Under the pieces are notes generated by a model. The model did not search any database. It saw only the letters and a program-made list of their open reading frames with translations, and was not told where the DNA came from. A stretch of 32,365 bases of DNA from Bacteroidaceae bacterium. GTDB lineage: Bacteria > Bacteroidota > Bacteroidia > Bacteroidales > Bacteroidaceae. Every line of letters starts with the position of its first letter. Position 1 is the first letter of the stretch. Location of the stretch: positions 1 through 32,365 of the forward strand of contig JAKSLN010000020.1 of NCBI GenBank assembly GCA_024401165.1. Direction: 5' to 3'. Made by a program: the position numbers and the translations under genes. Below are positions 25,798 to 32,365 of this stretch, one piece after another.

Positions 25798-28700
25798 TTA
25801 CTTCTTCAAAACCTTTACACCGTTGATGATGTAAACCTTACCCTTCTGCATAGCCTTAACAGCACGACCGTTCATGTCAAATACCTTGTCGTTACCGTTA
25901 GCCATGATACCATCGATACCAGTTGCGTTACCGCCAGCAACCTCACCAGCATCGAATGTTACAGTTGCAACACATGCCTCGTTGTTAGCAGAAATCTTAA
26001 CGTAGATGTCTACGATACCAGTACCCTTGGTGTTGTCATAAGTGTAAGCAGCACCCTTCTCGTTGTTCTCGAAGGCAGCACCCTTAGCACCAGTTGCAGC
26101 CTCGTCAGCAGTGAATGCCTCAGCTACAGCATAGCCCATCTGGATGGTCATCTTCTCACCTGCTGCTACAGAAACCTTGTACCAGTCGGCCAGGTCAACA
26201 TTGTTAGCAACAGCAACGATGTTGTTGTCACCCTTAGCAAGTGCGATAGGCATGTTCCAAACATCTCCCTCAGCAACTGCGCGGTAAGAGATCTTTACCT
26301 GGTTAGCGCTGTTATCCTCCTGGCAAGCGAGGCCGAAGAGAACTACATCGTGACGGTTGATCAGGATTTCGCGAGAAACAACGTTACCTACGCGCTGGCC
26401 ATTTACGAAGAGGTCAGTCAGAGTAGAACCCTTGATAGCGTCAGCGTTGATTACCATTACGCCCTCGTTGTTAGACTCGAGCTGATAGTAAGTCTTGGTA
26501 GCGCCAGCTGCGGGAGCGTTGAAGCCCTCAGCATCCCAAGCGAGGATGTAGGGAGACTCCATAGTACCCTCGCCATTAGCGGGAGCATCACCCTGGAAGT
26601 AAACCTTGATGTTGCCAGCCTCGTTCAGACCAGAAACCTTGATGTACAGATCGTTAGCAACGTCTGCCTCGTTGGTGTAGCTGTAGATCATGCCCTGAGC
26701 ATTGTTGGTGAACTCAGCGCCGTCCTTCTCCTGACCAGCAGTGAATACGTTGTAAACCTTAGCGATACCATAACCCATCTGGATGTGTACGGTCTCACCA
26801 GCAGGTACGCGGAACTTGTACCAGTCGGGCATCTGAACGTTGTAACGAACAGCCTCAGCAGCGTTATCACCCTTCTTCAGGACGATAGGATTGAGCCACT
26901 GGTCACCCTCCTCGAAGTCACGATACTTCAGGTTAACAGCCTTCTCGGTGTTGTCGGTCTGACAAGCAATCTCGAAGGTGATGATGTCGTGGAGCTGAAC
27001 CTGTACCTCACGGTTAAGACCAGCACCGATAGACTTGCCATTTACGAGTACGTTAGCGATAGCATTCTCGAGGTTGCTGCTGATGAGGAGCACACCATTC
27101 TGAGAAGCCTCCATACGATAGTAGGTCTTGTCGTCTACATTCTCAGCTGCATCGGGACCGTAGAAGCCACCGGGGCAGGTTACGGTGTAGGGACGAGCAG
27201 CAGAACCATCCTCTGCGGGAGCAACACCGTAGTTAACGATGATCTCGCTGGGGTTGTTGAGTGAAGAAACCTTGATGTAGAGATCAACGGGACCGTTCTT
27301 CTCGTTGGTCATCTCATAGGTCATACCGTATACGTTATTCTCGAACTTGATAGGATTGGTCTGAGCAGCAGCATTGTCGGGAGTGTAGATCTCAGCAACT
27401 GCATAGTCCATGTGGATGTTCAGGTACTCGTTAGCGGGAACGGTAACCTTGTACCACTGAGCCAGGTCTACGTTGTTGCGAACAACCTTAGCGGTGTTGC
27501 CACCCTCCTGGAGAATGATAGGCATGTTCCAGATGTCACCCTGCTTGGGCTGACGATAAGAAAGCTTGATATCGTTAGCGCTGTTGTCCTCCTGGCATGC
27601 GATAGCGAAGCGAACAACGTCAAGACGGTTGATCAAGATCTCACGGGTTGCAACGTTACCTACGCGCTGGCCGTTTACATAGAGGTCAGACATGGTGTAA
27701 CCCTGGAGAGCGTCAGCATTGATGCTCAGGACACCCTCGTAGTTAGACTTCAGCTGATAGTAGGTCTTCATAGAACCTGCAGCAGGAGCCTTGAAGCTCT
27801 CAGCGTCCCAAGCGATGATGTTGGGATACTTCTCAGAACCGTTACCCTTCAGGATCTCGCAATCCTCGAAGCTAACAACGGCATTGCTAGCCTTGTTGTT
27901 GCCTTCAACCTTAACGTAGAGGTCAACAGGAACACAATCCTGGTTAGCATAGCTGTAAGCCATACCCTCAGCGTTGTTTACGAAATCAGCAGCGTTGGTC
28001 TCTGCCATTGCGTTGTCGGCAGTGAATACCTTAGCAACTGCGTAAGGCATCTGGATATTTGCCTTCTTGCCGGGCTCAACGCTCAGCTTGTACCACTGAG
28101 CCAGATCTACGTTGGTCTCAACGCAAGCGATCTTGTTCTCGCCCTCAGCCAGGGTGTTAGGCATGTTCCAGATCTCACCCTGCTTAACAGAGCGGTAAGA
28201 GATCTTGATGTCGTTAGCGCTGTTGTCCTCCTGGCAAGCGATAGCGAGCTGGATGATGTCGCCACGGTTAACCAAGATTTCACGAGAGGTAACGTTACCT
28301 ACGCGTGTACCATTTTTATAAAGATCAGTCATGGTAGCGCCCTTGACAGCATCGGTGTTGATTGCCATCACGCCCTCGTAGTTAGAACGGAGCTGATAGT
28401 AGGTCTTGGCAGCACCTGCTGCGGGAGCCTTGAAGCTCTCAGCGTCCCAAGCCAACTCGATGGGATGCTCGATGTCGGTACCGGGCTTGATCTCGTCGGT
28501 AATGCTAGCAGCACCCTCAGCGTTGCAAGCAGCAACCTTAACGTAGATATCCTTGGGCTGTACGCCATCGAAGTTGTCGATAACGAGGCTCATGCCCTTC
28601 TCGTTGTTCTCGAAGCTCAGAGGACTTGCCTCAGCAGCAGCGTTGTCGGGAGTGAAGGCAGAAGCGATACCGTAAGGAAGCTGAACAGTAGCCTTGTGCT

Positions 28701-30423
28701 TGGGATCTACGCTGATCTTGTACCACTTAGCCAGTTCAACGCCATTCTTGATAGCGGGGATGGTGGTGCCGTCGGTCAGAGCCAGAGGCGAATTCCAAAC
28801 CTCACCCTCAGCGATAGAACGATAAGAGATCTTGATGTCGTTAGCGCTGTTGTCCTCCTGGCAAGCCAGTGCGAACTCGATAACGTCGTGACGGTTAACG
28901 ATCATCTCGCGAGAGGTAACGTTACCTACACGCTTGCCGTTAACGGTCAGGTCGCTCATGGTTGAACCCTTGATAGCGCTGCAATCGAGAGTCATTACGC
29001 CCTCATAGTTTGACTCGAGCTTGTAGTAGGTCTTAGAAGCACCTGCTGCGGGAGCCTTGAAGCTCTCAGCGTCCCAAGCCAATACGATGGGATGCTCGGC
29101 ATCGGTACCGGGCTTGATCTCGTCGGTAATGCTAGCAGCACCCTCAGCGTTGCAAGCAGCAACCTTAACGTAGATATCCTTGGGCTGTACGCCATCGAAG
29201 TTGTCGATAACGAGGCTCATGCCCTTCTCGTTGTTCTCGAAGCTCAGAGGACTTGCCTCAGCAGCAGCGTTGTCGGGAGTGAAGGCAGAAGCGATACCGT
29301 AAGGAAGCTGAACAGTAGCCTTGTGCTTGGGATCTACGCTGATCTTGTACCACTTAGCCAGTTCAACGCCATTCTTGATAGCGGGGATGGTGGTGCCGTC
29401 GGTCAGAGCCAGAGGCGAATTCCAAACCTCACCCTCAGCGATAGAACGATAAGAGATCTTGATGTCGTTAGCGCTGTTGTCCTCCTGGCAAGCCAGTGCG
29501 AACTCGATAACGTCGTGACGGTTAACGATCATCTCGCGAGAGGTAACGTTACCTACACGCTTGCCGTTAACGGTCAGGTCGCTCATGGTTGAACCCTTGA
29601 TAGCGCTGCAATCGAGAGTCATTACGCCCTCATAGTTTGACTCGAGCTTGTAGTAGGTCTTAGAAGCACCTGCTGCGGGAGCCTTGAAGCTCTCAGCGTC
29701 CCAAGCCAATACGATGGGATGCTCGGCATCGGTACCGGGCTTAACCTCGTCGGTGATGGTAACTTCACCACCTGCGTTGCAAGCAGCTACCTTCACGTAG
29801 ATGTCCTTGGGCTGAACGCCATCGAAGTTGTCGATAACGAGGCTCATGCCATTTGCATTGTTCTCGAAGCTCTGAGGATTAGCCTCAGTAGCAGCGTTGT
29901 CGGGAGTGAAGGCAGAAGCGACACCATAAGGCAGCTGAACAGTTGCCTTGTGCTTGGGAGCTACGCTTACCTTGTACCACTGAGCCAGGTCTGCGTTGTT
30001 CTTGATGACGGGAAGATTCAAACCATTGGTCATGGTAACGGGATCGTTCCAAACCTCACCCTGCTTAACAGCACGATAAGAAAGCTTAATCTCGTTCATA
30101 CCGTTGTCTTCCTGACAAGCCAAAGCGAAAACAATCACATCGTGACGTTTTACGATCAACTCGCGAGAGATGAGGTTACCAACACGCTTGTCGTTAACGT
30201 ACAGGTCGCTCATGGTTGAACCCTGGATAGCGCTGCAATCAATGATCATTACGCCCTCGTAGTTTGACTCAAGCTTGTAAAAGGTCTTCTGAGCACTAGC
30301 ACCGGGTGCCTTGAAAGACGTAGCATCCCAGGAAAGCACCAAAGGATTATCCTGGGTTTGAGCCATTGCAGGAGTGGCAGTAGCAAGCATCAATGAAGCA
30401 ACAATCAAAGTAACTTTTTTCAT
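25798..30423 (-). CDS. Large exported protein of seven ~210-residue repeats
   Basis: I do not recognise the family of this 1541-residue protein. A signal peptide (1-21, ending AMA) is followed by seven repeats. An anchor Trp in the (L/I)xWDA motif falls at residues 32, 241, 450, 659, 872 and 1296; repeat 6 has Cys1083 instead. Each repeat contains ACQEDN (ACQTDN in repeat 6) about 71 residues after the anchor and an LA(Q/K/D)WYK strand in its second half, so each looks like a pair of ~105-residue beta modules. Repeats 2 and 3 are identical in protein and DNA. The end (VFDMNGRAV, GKVYIINGVKVLKK) is a short surface-sorting-like tail. Codons favour CGT, GGT, AAC, GTT, ATC and TTC, a pattern expected of highly expressed genes. 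It has its own promoter-like box and a strong terminator. A filamentous or coat-like surface role is possible; no enzyme motif is seen. Confidence 0.88.
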   Translation of the reverse strand: MKKVTLIVASLMLATATPAMAQTQDNPLVLSWDATSFKAPGASAQKTFYKLESNYEGVMIIDCSAIQGSTMSDLYVNDKRVGNLISRELIVKRHDVIVFALACQEDNGMNEIKLSYRAVKQGEVWNDPVTMTNGLNLPVIKNNADLAQWYKVSVAPKHKATVQLPYGVASAFTPDNAATEANPQSFENNANGMSLVIDNFDGVQPKDIYVKVAACNAGGEVTITDEVKPGTDAEHPIVLAWDAESFKAPAAGASKTYYKLESNYEGVMTLDCSAIKGSTMSDLTVNGKRVGNVTSREMIVNRHDVIEFALACQEDNSANDIKISYRSIAEGEVWNSPLALTDGTTIPAIKNGVELAKWYKISVDPKHKATVQLPYGIASAFTPDNAAAEASPLSFENNEKGMSLVIDNFDGVQPKDIYVKVAACNAEGAASITDEIKPGTDAEHPIVLAWDAESFKAPAAGASKTYYKLESNYEGVMTLDCSAIKGSTMSDLTVNGKRVGNVTSREMIVNRHDVIEFALACQEDNSANDIKISYRSIAEGEVWNSPLALTDGTTIPAIKNGVELAKWYKISVDPKHKATVQLPYGIASAFTPDNAAAEASPLSFENNEKGMSLVIDNFDGVQPKDIYVKVAACNAEGAASITDEIKPGTDIEHPIELAWDAESFKAPAAGAAKTYYQLRSNYEGVMAINTDAVKGATMTDLYKNGTRVGNVTSREILVNRGDIIQLAIACQEDNSANDIKISYRSVKQGEIWNMPNTLAEGENKIACVETNVDLAQWYKLSVEPGKKANIQMPYAVAKVFTADNAMAETNAADFVNNAEGMAYSYANQDCVPVDLYVKVEGNNKASNAVVSFEDCEILKGNGSEKYPNIIAWDAESFKAPAAGSMKTYYQLKSNYEGVLSINADALQGYTMSDLYVNGQRVGNVATREILINRLDVVRFAIACQEDNSANDIKLSYRQPKQGDIWNMPIILQEGGNTAKVVRNNVDLAQWYKVTVPANEYLNIHMDYAVAEIYTPDNAAAQTNPIKFENNVYGMTYEMTNEKNGPVDLYIKVSSLNNPSEIIVNYGVAPAEDGSAARPYTVTCPGGFYGPDAAENVDDKTYYRMEASQNGVLLISSNLENAIANVLVNGKSIGAGLNREVQVQLHDIITFEIACQTDNTEKAVNLKYRDFEEGDQWLNPIVLKKGDNAAEAVRYNVQMPDWYKFRVPAGETVHIQMGYGIAKVYNVFTAGQEKDGAEFTNNAQGMIYSYTNEADVANDLYIKVSGLNEAGNIKVYFQGDAPANGEGTMESPYILAWDAEGFNAPAAGATKTYYQLESNNEGVMVINADAIKGSTLTDLFVNGQRVGNVVSREILINRHDVVLFGLACQEDNSANQVKISYRAVAEGDVWNMPIALAKGDNNIVAVANNVDLADWYKVSVAAGEKMTIQMGYAVAEAFTADEAATGAKGAAFENNEKGAAYTYDNTKGTGIVDIYVKISANNEACVATVTFDAGEVAGGNATGIDGIMANGNDKVFDMNGRAVKAMQKGKVYIINGVKVLKK
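28475..29742. repeat. Identical 641-bp direct repeat inside the seven-repeat gene
   Basis: Reading base by base, 28475-29115 and 29102-29742 are identical, with a period of 627 bp (209 codons) and a 14-bp overlap at the join. Flanking repeats of the same gene differ at many positions, so this is a recent duplication or gene conversion of one unit. Such a repeat can expand or collapse by recombination and can be miscounted in short-read assembly. Confidence 0.93.
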
Positions 30424-30593
30424 TGAGTTTGTTTGTTAAGTTAATAATATATAAGTTATAATTCTCGTTTTCCTCACTATAAAGAATTCTTCTCTCTCTT
30501 CCAGATCGCAACACACAATTTTACGTCAAAAAAACAGCAAAAAATGCAACGACCTGCACGCACGGATGTAATACGCGCATAATAAATTGGGGG

Positions 30594-30601
30594 CAAAATT
30601 A
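30594..30601 (-). promoter_or_regulatory. Promoter -7 box of the seven-repeat protein gene
   Basis: On the minus strand TAATTTTG matches TAnnTTTG, preceded by a long T-rich tract with no sharp -33 element. It would give a leader of about 165 nt before the ATG at 30423. A weaker TAAAATTG box at about 30517-30524 could give a shorter leader. The last 40 nt before the start are strongly A/T-rich, which in Bacteroidota replaces the Shine-Dalgarno sequence. Confidence 0.45.
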
Positions 30602-30876
30602 CAAAAAAACAGAAAAAACGAATAAGAAAAACTAAAAAAAGTTAAGAAAAAAGTGTCATTTTCTGCAAAAAAGGTACGATTCTGTCATTTTTGCACTTAC
30701 GAAAAGCGGTGCACGAGTTGCATAGAATCCTTCGGATAAAAGCCTGGACGGTATCAGCAGAAAAGAAGACGGAAGCAAAAAGAGGGGGGAAAAGGACGTT
30801 AGAACTGAGGCTGCGGAATCGGTCTTCCATCACATCCCCCCACACGTAACTACTCAGGTATGCTAAAATGTTAACC

Positions 30877-30902
30877 AAAAACGGGCAAAAACGGGCAAAA
30901 AC
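30877..30902. repeat. 10-bp tandem repeat AAAAACGGGC
   Basis: Two exact copies of AAAAACGGGC at 30877 and 30887 are followed by AAAAAC at 30897. The tract is non-coding and of unknown function. Confidence 0.7.
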
Positions 30903-30921
30903 TTTTTCTCTTACATAAAAA

Positions 30922-30965
30922 TTAGGAGATGATATACGATTAGGCACAAGGTTGTCATTGCCTAA
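30922..30965. repeat. Solo end of the inverted-repeat element
   Basis: Positions 30922-30959 match 1340-1377 at 34 of 38 bases, sharing ATGATATAC and GCACAAGGTTGTCATT. The GGAGATGATATAC start also matches the reverse complement of the other end of that element (1501-1513). No partner end is found nearby. Here TTAGGCA (30940-30946) and TGCCTAA (30959-30965) could form a small hairpin. Confidence 0.65.
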
Positions 30966-31104
30966 AATTAAGCATAAAAGACCTTCTTGTCAACACGCAA
31001 AGAAACCTAGTAAATCGGCATTACAAAGCATAAATTTATTCGGAATTATCCTTACATTTTCACAAAATTTGCATGATTTTATAACTATCTAAATACCAAT
31101 AAGT

Positions 31105-31192
31105 TAAAAATACCGCTACATCTCTTCAAAATTACCGCTGCGGAAATTTAAAAATCCCGCTGCGGGAATTTAAAAATTGCGCTGCGGTATTT
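31105..31192. repeat. 22-bp tandem repeat with palindromic CCGCTGCGG cores
   Basis: Cores CCGCTGCGG (31135-31143), CCCGCTGCGGG (31156-31166) and GCGCTGCGG (31179-31187) have centres exactly 22 bp apart. A decayed CCGCT is one further period to the left (31113-31117). Cores are joined by AAATTTAAAAAT-like spacers. An inverted core CCGCAGCGC follows at 31201-31209. Confidence 0.8.
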
Positions 31193-31209
31193 TCAAAAAA
31201 CCGCAGCGC
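31179..31209 (-). terminator. Probable terminator hairpin after the right-edge gene
   Basis: On the minus strand GCGCTGCGG (31209-31201), a 13-nt A/T loop and CCGCAGCGC (31187-31179) pair over 9 bp. They are followed by AATTTTTAAA and then by further core hairpins. It lies about 70 bp after the stop at 31277. The T-run is broken, so termination is plausible but not certain. Confidence 0.5.
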
Positions 31210-31276
31210 TAATTTTCAGTAAGAAGAAATATCTTTACATCAAGAAAGATTGTCTATCGAAGAATCATCTTTGTCT

Positions 31277-32365
31277 TTACTTCTTCAGGATGACTTTGCC
31301 GTGTTGAACGTAAAGTCCCTTACGGACAGCGGAAACACGACGGCCGCTCAAATCGAATGTCACAACTCGCTTGCCTCCACTCAACGAAACGATGCCTGTA
31401 GGATCGTCAACATAGAAATCGACGTAGGCAGGTGCCACCATCGACTCCGACTCACAGGGGACAGAATAGTTGCCGCTTCTCAGGCCGGAGAACTGCAGGC
31501 GGTACTTCTTGCCTGGTTCAAAGTCAAAGGTTATAACCACGCCCGAACCCAGGGTGCCTGAGACTTCGGTCGTTCCGCCAAGATTGAGCGGAGCGCCGGC
31601 GAATTCGCCTTGCTCGTTCTGACCAAAAATATAGTAGGACACGGTCAGCTCATCCTCGTCACGTCCGCCCAGTCGGTTGGGAAGAGTAATGCGGATGGAT
31701 TCTCCGACAGGAAGAACACCATCTTGCTCGACGCTGCATGACAGTTCGCCGATGTGGCTCAGGTCGGGAATAGGCGTACTGTACGCCACCGTTGCCTGCA
31801 AGGTGAAGTTGTTTGTACTCTGAACTTCGATGTAGACGGTCTGCTGAGTGTCGGTAGTGTTGATGTAGTCAACGGGCTGGTCGGTTCCCAACTTCTCCTG
31901 CACAGTCTCCACGTAGGCCTGCATTACAAGGTAATTGTTGAAAGTGACAGTAACACGCTGATGGGCGGGAACCACCACTTTGTACCACATAGACACGTCT
32001 CCCACCTGACGCTTCTCGATCTCGTTGACGCCCTCGGCGAGAGGCAGCGCAGTGGACATGATCATGCCTTCCTTCAGTTCCTGCAGCATGAGGCCAAGGT
32101 GGGCATCCTGATTGTCCTCGCGGCAGCGAACGCTGACGATGGCCACATCGCCCGCCTGCATGATAAGGGGAAGAGAGAGGGAACTGGTCTTTTCACCTAC
32201 GGTGACGTTGCCAATTATATCACCAACAAAATTGTGGTGGAAGGTAACGACGCAGGGACGTGGAGCCACGAAGGTGTAGTAGGCAGTCTCGCTAGCAGCT
32301 GGACCTGGGCAAGCCTGCTCTTCCGTCAGCACATAAGGTTCGTCTGCCGTTCCCTTTCCATCGTA
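31277..32365 (-). CDS. C-terminal part of an exported repeat-module protein, cut by the window edge
   Basis: The frame is open from 32365 to the stop at 31277 (362 codons). The GTG at 32332 is not the true start: the in-frame residues before it (DGKGTADEPY) continue the domain. The first ~190 residues match the repeat of the protein at 25798-30423: a GEGT-like entry, YVLT in place of the YILAWD strand, CREDNQ aligning with ACQEDN, LPLAEGVNEI aligning with IALAKGDNNI, and MWYKVVVPA aligning with WYKVSV. A different beta domain follows, then a tail with TFDLSGRRV, RKGLYV and a Lys-Lys end. It is therefore a paralogue whose N-terminus, signal peptide and promoter lie outside the window. Function unknown; surface location inferred. 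Confidence 0.85.
   Translation of the reverse strand, partial: YDGKGTADEPYVLTEEQACPGPAASETAYYTFVAPRPCVVTFHHNFVGDIIGNVTVGEKTSSLSLPLIMQAGDVAIVSVRCREDNQDAHLGLMLQELKEGMIMSTALPLAEGVNEIEKRQVGDVSMWYKVVVPAHQRVTVTFNNYLVMQAYVETVQEKLGTDQPVDYINTTDTQQTVYIEVQSTNNFTLQATVAYSTPIPDLSHIGELSCSVEQDGVLPVGESIRITLPNRLGGRDEDELTVSYYIFGQNEQGEFAGAPLNLGGTTEVSGTLGSGVVITFDFEPGKKYRLQFSGLRSGNYSVPCESESMVAPAYVDFYVDDPTGIVSLSGGKRVVTFDLSGRRVSAVRKGLYVQHGKVILKK

Larger units (their letters stand above)
30424..31276. other. Non-coding stretch between two repeat-protein genes
   Basis: About 850 bp without a convincing gene. From left to right: an A/T-rich leader of the seven-repeat gene with a promoter box at 30594-30601, a poly-A/T tract to about 30660, an unassigned stretch, a 10-bp tandem repeat at 30877-30902, a lone element end at 30922-30959, an A/T-rich stretch, and the 22-bp palindromic repeats at 31105-31209. 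No tRNA or known riboswitch was recognised. The longest open frame (30642-30947, minus) lacks coding character. Confidence 0.7.

Noticed and set aside
27412-28965. 517-codon plus-strand open frame opposite the seven-repeat gene, with similar frames repeated at 29092 and 29719
   Set aside because: It mirrors the 627-bp repeats and exists only because the sense repeats are conserved. It has no independent signal or start context.
28475-29742. Possible CRISPR-like or mobile duplication
   Set aside because: The repeated unit is in frame with the protein repeats (209 codons) and has no spacers or element ends, so it is a coding-repeat duplication.
30642-30947. 101-codon minus-strand frame in the non-coding gap
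   Set aside because: It crosses poly-A/T tracts and the 10-bp repeat, shows no domain and has no promoter or leader pattern of its own.
31277-32332. GTG at 32332 as the start of the right-edge gene
   Set aside because: The frame is open to the window edge and the residues before GTG belong to the same domain, and no signal peptide follows the GTG.

Overview
The window reads as a chromosome segment of a Bacteroidota bacterium, most likely a Prevotella-like member of the Bacteroidales. The evidence is a SusC/SusD pair, promoter boxes of the TAnnTTTG type, absence of clear Shine-Dalgarno sequences before starts, C10 and M6 peptidases, a type IX secretion (T9SS)-like C-terminal sorting domain, and many signal-peptide proteins with a shared C-terminal tail. 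The species cannot be named from the sequence alone.

Layout. Positions 1-1300 hold housekeeping genes: a short tandem repeat, folD (+), then a tRNA-His(GTG) with its own promoter and a strong hairpin after it. Positions 1340-1513 hold a small non-coding element with inverted ends; a single related end lies near 30922. Positions 1635-3365 (+) encode a secreted tandem esterase-like protein whose codon use differs sharply from folD. A 36-bp perfect palindrome at 3423-3458 separates it from the convergent block.

The core is 25569 down to 3481 on the minus strand: seven consecutive same-strand genes with gaps of about 12-60 bp and one recognisable promoter in front of the first. In transcription order they are a SusC/RagA-type TonB-dependent transporter, a SusD/RagB lipoprotein, an unrecognised surface lipoprotein, a C10 (streptopain-type) cysteine protease, a secreted protein of about seven beta-sandwich-like modules, an M6-type zinc metalloprotease, and a 2269-residue multidomain adhesin-like protein with a T9SS sorting domain. 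I infer one transcript of about 22 kb for protein binding, extracellular proteolysis and peptide uptake: a protein-utilisation locus built like a polysaccharide utilisation locus, but with peptidases where glycanases would be.

Upstream, as separate minus-strand units, lie a 1541-residue protein of seven ~210-residue repeats (two identical at DNA level over 641 bp) with codon use suggesting high expression, an ~850-bp non-coding stretch with several small repeats, and the C-terminal part of a related protein that runs off the right edge. Six of the exported proteins end in related tails, suggesting a common surface-delivery route. I saw no CRISPR array, transposase, integrase or rRNA.
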